NCBI GenBank assembly: GCA_038329845.1
Contig: JBBQNJ010000018.1
Span: forward strand, 1-64,000
Length of the DNA: 64,000 nucleotides
Source: JBBQNJ01 sp038329845
GTDB lineage: Bacteria; Planctomycetota; Phycisphaerae; Tepidisphaerales; Tepidisphaeraceae
Direction: 5' to 3'
This document shows, piece after piece, positions 14,982-23,028 of the stretch (within the stretch, counting starts at the first letter, position 1; each line of letters opens with the position of its first letter). Both the position numbers and the translations under genes were made by a program. The notes beneath the pieces were generated by a model. The model worked only from the letters and a program-made list of their open reading frames with translations, had not been told where the DNA came from and did no database searches.

Positions 14982-16008
14982 TCGTCTCGGCGCCGGCGCC
15001 CGGCGCGCCGGCGCTGCGGCGGCTTTGCAGCAGCAGCATGAGGAAGAACGGTCCGCCGAGCAGCCCGGTCAGCACGCCCACCGGCAACACCGTTCCGGTG
15101 AGCGACTGGGCCGACAGCAGCCTGGAGAGCGAATCGGCCGCGGCCAGAAGCGCCGCGCCCAGTGCCGTGGCCAGCGGCAGCACCCGGCGAGTGTCGGCGC
15201 CGACCATCCGCCGGGCGATGTGAGGACAGATCAGCCCGACGAACCCGATAGGCCCGGAGACCGCGACGGCGGCGGCGGTCACCAGCGATGCCACGATCAT
15301 CGCCACCCACCGCAGCCGATGAATCCGCAGCCCCAGCGATTCGGCCTCGGCCTGGCCCAGCCCCGCGATCGTCAGCGACCCGCTGAGATACAGCAGCACG
15401 GCCCACCCCACGGCGATCGCCGCCGCGGCGGCTTGCACCTGCTGGCCAGTCAGGTTGGTCTGGATTCCCCCGATGAGAAAGACCAGGTTCCCCCCCGTCG
15501 CCGACGTCAGGTCGCGCATCATCTCGTTCAGCAGTAGAAAAACCGATGCGTTGACGGCATTGACAATCACCCCGACCAGCAGCATGGCGATCGGGTCCAG
15601 CCGCCCGCGACGGCTCGCCAGTGCCAGAACGATGCTCACGCTGATTAGCGCTCCGATGAACGCCGACGATTGCTGGCTCATCGCCATGGCCGCTGCGCCC
15701 AGCACCGCGACCGAGCCGGGAATCCGCCAGACAAACGCCGCCAGCGACGCCCCGGTGCTGACCCCCAGCAGGTAGGGATCGGCCAAAGGATTGCGCAGAA
15801 TCGCCTGATATACCACCCCGGCGGCGGCCAACGCGGCGCCGACCAGCGACGCCAGCAGCACCCGATCCAGCCGATCGAGCAGGTCCAACCCGCGTGGCCA
15901 ACGAATGCCCGTGGACCCCACGCACAGGCACGCCGCGGCGATCGCGGCCCACAACGCCGCGCCCAGTGCGATCGAACCGAGCAACCGCCCCATGCTCCAT
16001 CGGGTCAT
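14959..16008 (-). CDS. FecCD/BtuC-type ABC transporter permease
   Basis: 349 residues from the ATG at 16008, chosen because it overlaps the upstream stop as ATGA. The FecCD family transports iron-siderophore, haem or cobalamin. Family signatures seen: LDRVLLASLVGAALAAAGVVYQ at the start, NPLADPYLLGVSTGASL, GPIGFVGLICPHIARRMVG (the ATPase-coupling loop) and LPVGVLTGLLGGPFFLMLL. About ten membrane helices are expected. No ATPase or substrate-binding protein is encoded nearby, so partners must be elsewhere. The 4-nt overlap means translation is probably coupled to the CsrA-deaminase fusion. Confidence 0.88.
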   Translation of the reverse strand: MTRWSMGRLLGSIALGAALWAAIAAACLCVGSTGIRWPRGLDLLDRLDRVLLASLVGAALAAAGVVYQAILRNPLADPYLLGVSTGASLAAFVWRIPGSVAVLGAAAMAMSQQSSAFIGALISVSIVLALASRRGRLDPIAMLLVGVIVNAVNASVFLLLNEMMRDLTSATGGNLVFLIGGIQTNLTGQQVQAAAAAIAVGWAVLLYLSGSLTIAGLGQAEAESLGLRIHRLRWVAMIVASLVTAAAVAVSGPIGFVGLICPHIARRMVGADTRRVLPLATALGAALLAAADSLSRLLSAQSLTGTVLPVGVLTGLLGGPFFLMLLLQSRRSAGAPGAGAETISSPRAV

Positions 16009-16724
16009 TTCCCGATGTCCTCGTTCCACAGCGCCGGCTGCGCCTCGATGAATCGGCCCAGCAGGTCGATGCATGTCGCGTCATGCAGGTCAACCACCTC
16101 GACGCCTTGTTGTCGAAGCAGGTCCGCAGCGCCGGGGAAATTGACGCTCTCTCCCACCACGACCTTGGGGATCCCGAATTGCAGGATCGCACCGGCGCAC
16201 AGGTGGCAGGGCATCAGCGTGGAATACAAGACCGTGTCCCGCCAGGTTTTTTGCCGCCCGGCGTTTTTCAGGCAGTCGATTTCGGCATGGGCCATCGGAT
16301 CGCCGCGCTGCACCCGCTGATTGCGCCCGCGAGCCACGATCAGCCCGTTGCGAACCAGCACCGCTCCGATCGGGATGCCCCCTTCGGCCTCGCCCGCTTT
16401 CGCCTGCTCGATCGCGGCATTGAGAAAGGCGTCGCGCTGATCGTCGCGATGAATTTTCGCCACGGGCGACGGCGGCGTGATTCGCGGAGAGATCGTCCGC
16501 ACCGGCCGCGCCGCTGCGCCGGAGGCCAGATCCTCGGGCTGAAGCTGCGCCGCAGCCCGGTTTTCCCGCTGGATCGATTCGTACACTTCCTTGCGATGCA
16601 CCGAGACTGTACGCGGCGCTGCGATTCCCAAGCGAACCCGGTCCCCGCGAACATCCACGACGGTGACCTCGACGTCGTCGCCGATCATCACGGTCTGATT
16701 CTGCGTTCTCGACAGCACCAGCAT
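16005..16724 (-). CDS. CsrA RNA-binding domain fused to FCY1-type cytosine deaminase
   Basis: 239 residues in one uninterrupted frame. Residues 1-60 are a full CsrA: MLVLSR start, MIGDDVEVTV, RLGIAAPRTVSVHRKEVYESI, with Leu4 and Arg44 (RNA contacts in E. coli CsrA) both present. Residues 61-92 are a linker rich in Pro, Ala and Ser. Residues 93-239 are a zinc deaminase with HAE (146-148) and PCHLC (172-176). Around it, YSTLMPCHLCAGAI, FGIPKVVVGESVNFPGA and the C-terminal WNEDIGK closely follow yeast cytosine deaminase, including the W..D near the C-terminus that lines its cytosine pocket. There is no good internal start for the deaminase. Either domain may be dimeric in its family. The likely reaction is cytosine to uracil; the role of the RNA-binding half is unknown. 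Confidence 0.9.
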   Translation of the reverse strand: MLVLSRTQNQTVMIGDDVEVTVVDVRGDRVRLGIAAPRTVSVHRKEVYESIQRENRAAAQLQPEDLASGAAARPVRTISPRITPPSPVAKIHRDDQRDAFLNAAIEQAKAGEAEGGIPIGAVLVRNGLIVARGRNQRVQRGDPMAHAEIDCLKNAGRQKTWRDTVLYSTLMPCHLCAGAILQFGIPKVVVGESVNFPGAADLLRQQGVEVVDLHDATCIDLLGRFIEAQPALWNEDIGK

Positions 16725-16852
16725 CGACTAGCTCCTGACCGCTTTTCCACCCACCCCCTCCGCACCGCCACGGGCGATCGTCCCGCCGTCCGCCCATCAA
16801 CTGAATATTATAGCAGGAATTATGATTCGTTGATCGCGCGCTCGCCGCCAAT

Positions 16853-17344
16853 TCATTTTTTCCCTAGGGCCCGCTGTTGCCGGAAAAAATCAACGAGCAA
16901 CTGGGCGCAAGCCTCACCTAGCACCGGGGCCATGACCCGCACACGGTGATTCAACCGCGGATCGTCGCACAGTTGATACAGCGTCCGCACCGCCCCAGCC
17001 TTCGGGTCGGCGCAGCCGTAAATGAGCAGCGGGATCCGCGCGTTGACGATCGCCCCGGCGCACATCGGGCACGGCTCGAGCGTGACGACCAGGGCGCAGT
17101 CCGCAAGCCGCCAGTCGCCCATCGCCCGCCCGGCCGCACGCAGTGCGACGATCTCGGCGTGCGCCGTCGGATCGCTATCGACGATTCGACGATTGTGGCC
17201 CGCGGCGATGACGCGATCGGTGGGTTGATGGATGATCACGCAGCCGATGGGGATCTCTCCCAGCGCTTCGGCGAGCCGGGCCTGCTCGATCGCCAGGCGC
17301 ATCCAGGCTTCGGCGCGATCATCGGACGGCGGTTGGCAAGCCAT
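16853..17344 (-). CDS. tadA: tRNA-specific adenosine deaminase
   Basis: 163 residues from the ATG at 17344 (a TTG three codons upstream is possible). TadA converts A34 to inosine in tRNA-Arg(ACG). The zinc motif is complete: HAEIVAL and PCPMCAGAI, with the TadA-typical TLEPCPMC context, GHNRR and the C-terminal YGCADPKAGA loop, LNHRVRV, and a closing helix with LLVDFFRQQR. Length is normal. It is immediately upstream of the CsrA-deaminase fusion on the same strand (128 nt gap), so two distinct deaminases are adjacent. The two are not recent duplicates: their substrate-loop sequences follow different families. Confidence 0.93.
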   Translation of the reverse strand: MACQPPSDDRAEAWMRLAIEQARLAEALGEIPIGCVIIHQPTDRVIAAGHNRRIVDSDPTAHAEIVALRAAGRAMGDWRLADCALVVTLEPCPMCAGAIVNARIPLLIYGCADPKAGAVRTLYQLCDDPRLNHRVRVMAPVLGEACAQLLVDFFRQQRALGKK

Positions 17345-17378
17345 GGATCGCAAAGAGCAAGTGGGGATGGTGATCGCC

Positions 17379-17633
17379 TCAGGCCACCGGAATTACCGCG
17401 GTGACCTCGGGGATTTTCTCCCGTAGATTTCGTTCGATCCCCATTTGCAGCGTCATCGTACTGGAAGGGCATCCATGACAGGCGCCGTGAAAGCGGATTT
17501 GCACCACCCCCTGCGGCGTCACATCGACCAGTTCGATGTCCCCCCCATCCGCCTGTACCGCCGGGCGGATCAGGTTGATCATCTCCTGGATCCGCGCTCG
17601 CACCGCCGGATCAGACGCATGGGACGCGGGCAT
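17379..17633 (-). CDS. NifU C-terminal-domain Fe-S scaffold protein
   Basis: 84 residues. The protein is a stand-alone NifU C-terminal domain: INLIRPAVQADGGDIELVDV, then a GACHGCPSSTMTLQ motif with the CxxC that binds a [4Fe-4S] cluster, then GIERNLREKIPEV. Such Nfu proteins carry clusters to client enzymes. The preceding TadA gene starts 35 nt downstream on the same strand, so they may share an mRNA. Length and motif are normal for the group. Confidence 0.93.
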   Translation of the reverse strand: MPASHASDPAVRARIQEMINLIRPAVQADGGDIELVDVTPQGVVQIRFHGACHGCPSSTMTLQMGIERNLREKIPEVTAVIPVA

Positions 17634-18860
17634 TCGATTCCTTCAGCGATTGGGCCGACACAAATCCCCCCCAGTCATGAAAGTATATCCCCCCGTTTCA
17701 CCCCCGACAAACGGCGCGCGGCGAGAGCGAGGCCCGTGGCCGGCAATCCCTGGCTCGGTACTTTCTTTTGCAGCCGCAGATACGCCCTGGGGCCGCATCG
17801 CCGGGGCGAACGCCGGCCAAATCGACCGGCGGAACTCCATCGCCCCGGCAGAGTCGCCGAGGTCGCCAGCAATGTGAGCGGCGTCTTGACCCGATGGGCG
17901 ATGCGAACGTGGCGGGAGGGCTTCTGGGGTTCGACGCGCTGCGGCGGCAGGTACGAGACGTCAGAACGGCGAGTAACGCCCGCTTGGCCCGACGACTGGC
18001 TCAAATCGATTGGAGGTTGCTGGGTGTGGCTCACGGCTGGAGGACCAGGCAACCCAAATTCCGCAGTGGCGGCTCGATGATTTTTTTCGTGGGTCTTGGA
18101 TCGTTGTTTCTGAGACGTAGCGCGGGATTGACTGGCCGGCGTCGTCGGATTGATGGCGCGACCGAGATTCCTACTGTTGCTCGATGGCGGCCGGCTGCAA
18201 GACCCACCCGGCGTCGAGCCGGACGATGGAGGCGGCGGCCGGGCCCCGGGCACCGTGGGCGCGGGAGGCGACAATCACCAGCGCCGCCAGCAGAAACAGC
18301 AATCCCAGCAGCCACAGACTTCGATCGGCGTTTCGCATAGAAACTCTCACTCTCGGAAATCAGTACGCCGGGGGAGCGGGAGAACTGCGCGGAGGGAATG
18401 GATGATGAAAGGGTGAAGGGGTGATGAGGCGTTTGAATGCACCGAGTTAGTCCGAAGCGCAAGCGAGAGAACGAGGCGACTGCGCGCGAATTACTGAACA
18501 TTCGGCCCCCTCACCCCGTCGAGTCTCTATCCTCGCCGTGTCGGCCTTTCGCCTTGCCATCCGTCTCGTGCCCCCCCTCACGGCCGGGTCCACGACACTC
18601 TCGGCGGGCTTTGGTTGACCGATCACTCGCGGTCGGGACGCCGAGCCACGCGGTCCAACCCGCCTTCGTTCGAGCAGGTTGCCGCTGAGACAGCCCTTGC
18701 GGCGGGCGCCACGACACGGATGGACGAGACGCTGGAATTGAGGTCGTTGCCCGGCACCGCGACTTTGCCGAGTGACATCGAACAGGTTCCCGACGCGATT
18801 CGCCAGGCCGTCGAGTCGGCGGGTTCAGGCCGCTGAGCCGGTGCTGTTGGAGGGGTAAGG
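17634..18860. other. 1.2-kb region with few supported genes
   Basis: Apart from a 55-codon candidate at 18171-18338, this stretch has only low-complexity open frames rich in Arg, Pro and Ser that look like chance frames in GC-rich DNA. A 73-codon plus-strand frame at 18615-18836 (ending DAIRQAVESAG) starts with a non-ATG codon and has no recognised motif. No convincing terminator or RNA gene was seen. Confidence 0.55.
18171..18338 (-). CDS. Small single-span membrane protein candidate
   Basis: 55 residues from the ATG at 18338. A short basic N-terminus (MRNADRS) precedes one strong membrane helix (LWLLGLLFLLAALVIVAS), then a small soluble tail ending AAIEQQ. Purine-rich GAGAGTGAGAG precedes the ATG. 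No homologue is recognised. The positive-inside start plus one clean hydrophobic segment are the only evidence; it could still be chance. Confidence 0.4.
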   Translation of the reverse strand: MRNADRSLWLLGLLFLLAALVIVASRAHGARGPAAASIVRLDAGWVLQPAAIEQQ

Positions 18861-19295
18861 TCAGGTCGAGGCGGGGGCGGTGCCGGGGGACGGCAATTCT
18901 CCGCTCAATTGTAATTCCACCACCTGCAGCAACTGTTCCGGATCGACCGGTTTGATCAGCAGCGGCGGTAGTTCCATCTGACGCATCGCGCCCATTCCAT
19001 CCTGGATGCGCTCGGGGGCCATGCCGCTGAGCAACACGATGCGCAGCGATGGGCGATGTTCGCGCAGGTACTCGATCACATCGAATCCGCTGAGGGTGGG
19101 CATGTTCAGATCCAGCAGCAGCAGGTCCACCGAGCGATGCTTCAGATGCGTGATCGCCGCCTGCCCATCGGCGGCCTCCTCGACGCAATACCCCGCCTCG
19201 CGCAGGAACTGGGCCAGCGCCGAGCGCTGAAGCTGCGAGTCATCGCATACCAGCAACGTCGGCGCTGCGCTGGTTTGACCATCGGGAACTGCCAT
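18861..19295 (-). CDS. Single-domain response regulator
   Basis: 144 residues from the ATG at 19295 (a TTG at 19304 is the alternative). Stand-alone receiver domain: acidic pair in LLVCDDSQLQRSAL, phosphoacceptor Asp in LLLLDLNMP, Ser in VLLSGMAP, and the conserved Lys in LIKPVDP. A short acidic and Pro/Ala-rich tail follows. It has no output domain, so it works through protein contacts. No kinase gene is adjacent. A TTGACAA...TTGTCAA inverted repeat lies about 30-57 nt upstream of the ATG. Confidence 0.9.
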   Translation of the reverse strand: MAVPDGQTSAAPTLLVCDDSQLQRSALAQFLREAGYCVEEAADGQAAITHLKHRSVDLLLLDLNMPTLSGFDVIEYLREHRPSLRIVLLSGMAPERIQDGMGAMRQMELPPLLIKPVDPEQLLQVVELQLSGELPSPGTAPAST

Positions 19296-19326
19296 AGACC
19301 GCAATTATGGCGGTTCTTCCCGCGAC

Positions 19327-19352
19327 TTGACAACTGCCAATCACATTGTCAA
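19327..19352. promoter_or_regulatory. Inverted repeat upstream of the response-regulator gene
   Basis: TTGACAA at 19327-19333 and TTGTCAA at 19346-19352 form a perfect 7-bp inverted repeat with a 12-bp centre, 19 bp apart start to start, as expected for a dimeric regulator bound on one DNA face. Each arm also contains a -35-like TTGACA on one strand. Confidence 0.4.
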
Positions 19353-19564
19353 CAGCCACCAAGCCGCCACGTGAGAGCGCCATTGCCCAGCCAAGCTGAG
19401 TACGCAAGTGCCGTCGGTGTCCCGAAAGGCAGTGTGGCGTTTCTTGTTGTTTCGATGTTTCGCCCGCGGAGTGGATCGGCGACAGTGGGCAAGCCGCCAT
19501 GAGTCCTTCCACGCCCGGCGTGCCAAGTTCGACAGAATCTCGGCTGATGGGCTAGACTGCCGTC

Positions 19565-21190
19565 ATGGCGGAAAAGAACGGCAATTCCAGTCGCAAATCG
19601 CACGTGATCACCCGAAAGGCGACCGAGGCGGATATCCCCGCGCTGGTCGAACTTAATCGCGTCTCGTACCCGACCCTGGCTGAGGACAACGTGGTTTGGC
19701 GCGGGGCACATCTGCGCAGCCATCAACGGATGTTCCCCGAGGGTCAGATCGTCGCCGTGGTGGGCGGCAAGATCGTCGGGGCGTGCGCCAGTCTGATCGT
19801 GGACATGGGCGCTAACCCGCTGCGCCTGCATACTTGGGCGGGGATCACCGACAGCGGTTATTTCACCAATCACGATCCTCACGGCGACACGTTGTACGGT
19901 GCCGATGTCTATGTCCACCCCGACGCCCGCGGGCTGGGCGTGGGGGCGGCGCTTTACGAAGCGCGTCGCCAGCTTTGCAGGAAGCTGAACCTTCGCCGCA
20001 TTCTCTCGGGCGGGCGGCTTTGGAACTACCGGGAACACGCCGAGAAGTTCGGGGCCGAGGAATATGCCCATCGGGTGGCGGCGGGGGAACTGCGCGACTT
20101 GACGCTGAGTTTTCAGATCCGCGAAGGATTCGTGCTTCGCGGGGTCATCCCCAATTATTTGAACGACCCGCACAGCCTGAATTACGCCAGCCTGATCGAG
20201 TGGCTGAACCCCGACTACACCGCGGCCGTGAAGGGGCCGCGAAAGGTGCGTGTCGCGTGCGTGCAGAAGCAGATGCGCAAGGTCGCGGACTTCGCGGATT
20301 TCGCCCGGCAGGTCACCTACTTCACCGACATCGCCGCCGACTATCGCAGCGATTTTGTCCTGTTCCCCGAGTTTTTCACGGTGCCGCTGTTGTCGGCGAT
20401 GGACCTTAAGACCCCGCAGGAGGGCATCCGCCAGCTCACGAAATACACCGCCAAATTTCGCGCCCATATGCAGTCGCTGGCCCGCCGATATGGCCTGACG
20501 ATCATCGCCGGCAGCCACCCGGTGATGAAGCAGAAGCGCATCGAGAACGTGGCGATGGTTTTCCTGCCCGATGGCCGCTGCGTCGAACAGCCCAAGGTGC
20601 ATATCACTCCCAACGAAAAGCGCTGGTGGGGGATCAGCGGCGGTCGCGGGCTTAAGCCGATCGTCACGCCCAAGGCGACGATCGGGGTGTTGGTCTGCTA
20701 TGACTGCGAGTTCCCCGAGGCCGCTCGGTTCCTGGCCGACGAGGGGATGGAGCTGCTGTTCGTCCCGTTCTGCACCGACAGCCGCCAGGCGTATCTGCGC
20801 GTGCGGTATTGCGCCCAGGCCCGGGCGATTGAGAATCAGGTTTACGTCGCCATTGCCGGCAATGTTGGCAACCTGCCCGATGTGGAAAACATGGACATCA
20901 ACTACGCTCAGAGCGCGGTTTTCACGCCATGCGATTTCGCCTTCGCCCGCGATGGCATCGCCGCCGAGGCAGACGCCAATGAGGAAACCATTCTCGTCTG
21001 CGACCTTGATCTCGACGACTTGCACGAAGCCCGCACCGCCGGATCGGTCACCCCCAGGCTGGACCGCCGGCCCGATCTGTTTCGCATCGTCAGTTCCATC
21101 ACCACTTCCGTCGCCGAGCGCGGCGCCGGGGATGGGTTGCCCCTCGGCGACCAGCCCGTGCCCACAGAGGACCTCCCCGCGGGCGGCTGA
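19565..21190 (+). CDS. GNAT acetyltransferase fused to carbon-nitrogen hydrolase
   Basis: 541 residues. Residues 15-165 form a GNAT domain (TRKATEADIPALVELNR, VYVHPDARGLGVGAALYEA for the acetyl-CoA loop). Residues 230-515 form a nitrilase-superfamily amidase with the catalytic set Glu269 (LFPEFF), Lys344 (KVHITPNE) and Cys378 (LVCYDCEFPE). The fusion type is known in databases as a bifunctional GNAT/carbon-nitrogen hydrolase; the substrate is undefined. The hydrolase half resembles amidases of the Nit family. The start has no strong ribosome site, but the GNAT domain begins about 15 residues in. It is followed by lspA on the same strand after 76 nt. Confidence 0.92.
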   Translation: MAEKNGNSSRKSHVITRKATEADIPALVELNRVSYPTLAEDNVVWRGAHLRSHQRMFPEGQIVAVVGGKIVGACASLIVDMGANPLRLHTWAGITDSGYFTNHDPHGDTLYGADVYVHPDARGLGVGAALYEARRQLCRKLNLRRILSGGRLWNYREHAEKFGAEEYAHRVAAGELRDLTLSFQIREGFVLRGVIPNYLNDPHSLNYASLIEWLNPDYTAAVKGPRKVRVACVQKQMRKVADFADFARQVTYFTDIAADYRSDFVLFPEFFTVPLLSAMDLKTPQEGIRQLTKYTAKFRAHMQSLARRYGLTIIAGSHPVMKQKRIENVAMVFLPDGRCVEQPKVHITPNEKRWWGISGGRGLKPIVTPKATIGVLVCYDCEFPEAARFLADEGMELLFVPFCTDSRQAYLRVRYCAQARAIENQVYVAIAGNVGNLPDVENMDINYAQSAVFTPCDFAFARDGIAAEADANEETILVCDLDLDDLHEARTAGSVTPRLDRRPDLFRIVSSITTSVAERGAGDGLPLGDQPVPTEDLPAGG

Positions 21191-21266
21191 TTCTTCGAGC
21201 GCCGTGGCGTGATAGCCGCACGACTGTTTTTCACCGCACGGGCCGATCGCATAGGATTCGCGGACC

Positions 21267-21854
21267 ATGAAGCGACTGCCGTTGGAGAATGTTCGCGATC
21301 CCCTGGCCGTGGCGCGATTCATCGTGACCATGATCGCGGGGCTGGGGCTGGATCTGTGGAGCAAATCGGCGGCGGTCGCCCACCTGCGCGACAGCGGGCG
21401 CGAGATCGTCGCGATCCCCGGGCTGCTGCATTTCAAGTACACGGTCAACTACGGTGCCGTGTTCGGCATCGGCCAGGGGCAGACGGGTTTGTTCATCCTG
21501 GTCTCCGTCGCGGCGATCGTGTTTCTCAGTTACCTGTTCATCACGTCGGGGGCGCAGCGGTTCTACCAGGTGATCCTCGGGCTGCTGCTGGCGGGCGTGC
21601 TGGGCAACATGTATGACCGCATTCAATACGGCTACGTGCGGGACATGCTGTATGCGCTACCCGGGCTGCTGTGGTCGGATTTTTCGGCGTCGCTGCCGCA
21701 GCGCGAGATGTTTCCGTGGATTTTCAACGTCGCCGACAGCCTGCTGTGCGTGGGGGTGGGCCTGATGCTTATTCACGGCGTGGTGGTCTCGTTCGCGCAA
21801 TCGCGGCAAACGCGGCGGGCGGGGGATCGCATCAGCCAAGGGGCGGGGAAGTGA
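21267..21854 (+). CDS. lspA: Lipoprotein signal peptidase (signal peptidase II)
   Basis: 195 residues, four membrane helices. LspA cleaves diacylated prolipoproteins before the lipobox Cys. The two catalytic Asp residues lie in GNMYDRIQYGYVRDML and FNVADSLLC, and the upstream VNYGAVFGIG matches the family N-x-G-A-x-F motif. An extra 20 residues between the catalytic blocks (LPGLLWSDFSASLPQREMF) are common in planctomycete members by my recollection. The window encodes several lipoproteins that would be substrates. ribD follows 13 nt later, suggesting cotranscription. Confidence 0.93.
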   Translation: MKRLPLENVRDPLAVARFIVTMIAGLGLDLWSKSAAVAHLRDSGREIVAIPGLLHFKYTVNYGAVFGIGQGQTGLFILVSVAAIVFLSYLFITSGAQRFYQVILGLLLAGVLGNMYDRIQYGYVRDMLYALPGLLWSDFSASLPQREMFPWIFNVADSLLCVGVGLMLIHGVVVSFAQSRQTRRAGDRISQGAGK

Positions 21855-21867
21855 CGGCGAGCCGACC

Positions 21868-23022
21868 ATGAGCCGCGTGGATGATGAGCGATTCATTCGC
21901 CGGGCGATCGACCTGGCCCAGCGCGGGCGCGGCGGCGTGGAACCGAATCCCATGGTCGGATGCGTCATCGTCGCGCCCGACGGCGCGGTGATCGGTGAAG
22001 GATTCCACCAGCGATTCGGCCAGGCGCACGCCGAGGCGGCCGCCTTGGCATCGTGCCGGTTCGATCCCCGCGGCGCGACGGCGTACGTGACGCTCGAGCC
22101 ATGCTGCCATCACGGCAAGAAGACGCCGCCGTGCGCGCCGCGGCTGATCGAAGCGGGCCTGGCGCAGGTTGTGATCGGATGCGTGGACCCCAATCCGGCG
22201 GTCGCGGGCGGCGGAGTGGCGATGCTGAGACGCGCGGGAATCGCGGTTGATTCATCGGCACTGGGCGATGAGTGCCGCCAGTTGATCGCGCCGTTTTACA
22301 AGGGCGTGGTTCATCGCCGCCCGTACGTCACCCTCAAGTGGGCCCAGAGCGCCGATGGCAAAGTAGCCGGGCCGGGCGGGCGACCGGCGCGAATTTCAAA
22401 TCTCGTGTCCTCTCGCCAGGTCCACCGGTTGCGTTCGCGCTGCGATGCGATCGCGGTGGGAATCTCGACGGTTCTGCATGATGATCCGATGCTCACGGTC
22501 AGGGATGTGGCCAATCCGCGGCCACTGTGCCGCGCCGTGCTGGACACCCGGCTGCGCATCCCTCCAGCCTCGCGGCTGATTCGCACGGCACGACAGTTTC
22601 CCACGTGCATCTATTGCGCCGATGAAGTCGCCCATTCGTCGGCGGCTCGCGAATTGGAATCACAAGGTGCCGCGGTGATCGGCGTCGAAACGAAAGACGG
22701 CCGTGTGAGCTTCGATGCGGTGTCGGCGGATCTGTTCCGCAGGGGCGCAACGCACGTACTCATCGAGCCGGGTCCGACGCTCACCGCTTCATTGTTGGCC
22801 GGCGCCGATGTGGATCGCGCCTGGGTGTTCCGTTCGCCTCGGCCGATCGATGACCAAACAGCGCCCGAGGCCGCGGGCATCGATTGGACCGCGGTGGCCA
22901 AGCGCCGGCTTGACGGCGATGAACTGACGGAATATCTCAACCCGCGATCTAGCGTCTTCTTCGCCCCCGCCCCATCGGCCGATCTGGCGATGCTGGATGA
23001 CGATCTGGCGGCTGGAAGCTGA
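21868..23022 (+). CDS. ribD: Bifunctional riboflavin biosynthesis deaminase/reductase
   Basis: 384 residues. RibD deaminates the pyrimidine ring of the GTP cyclohydrolase II product and then reduces the ribose side chain. The N-terminal deaminase domain (1-145) has HAEAAAL and PCCHHGKKTPPC zinc ligands and NPMVGCVIV. The C-terminal reductase domain (150-370) begins RPYVTLKWAQSADGK and has AIAVGISTVLHDDPMLTVR. The later reductase signature reads LIEPGPTLTASLL, where most members have EGGPTL, a Gly-to-Pro change in the NADPH-binding loop. Its downstream neighbour is convergent (sulfatase, 6 nt apart). Confidence 0.94.
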   Translation: MSRVDDERFIRRAIDLAQRGRGGVEPNPMVGCVIVAPDGAVIGEGFHQRFGQAHAEAAALASCRFDPRGATAYVTLEPCCHHGKKTPPCAPRLIEAGLAQVVIGCVDPNPAVAGGGVAMLRRAGIAVDSSALGDECRQLIAPFYKGVVHRRPYVTLKWAQSADGKVAGPGGRPARISNLVSSRQVHRLRSRCDAIAVGISTVLHDDPMLTVRDVANPRPLCRAVLDTRLRIPPASRLIRTARQFPTCIYCADEVAHSSAARELESQGAAVIGVETKDGRVSFDAVSADLFRRGATHVLIEPGPTLTASLLAGADVDRAWVFRSPRPIDDQTAPEAAGIDWTAVAKRRLDGDELTEYLNPRSSVFFAPAPSADLAMLDDDLAAGS

Positions 23023-23028
23023 TCGGGG

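Noticed and set aside
17675..18274. 199-codon minus-strand frame
   Set aside because: Composed of Pro/Ser/Arg low-complexity sequence without motif, and overlapping the better small-membrane-protein candidate.
18615..18836. 73-codon plus-strand frame
   Set aside because: Starts with a non-ATG codon, lacks a ribosome site and a recognised motif; kept only as a note in the empty region.
19349..21448. 699-codon minus-strand open frame across the GNAT-amidohydrolase
   Set aside because: Antisense shadow of a gene with intact catalytic motifs; no family resemblance of its own.
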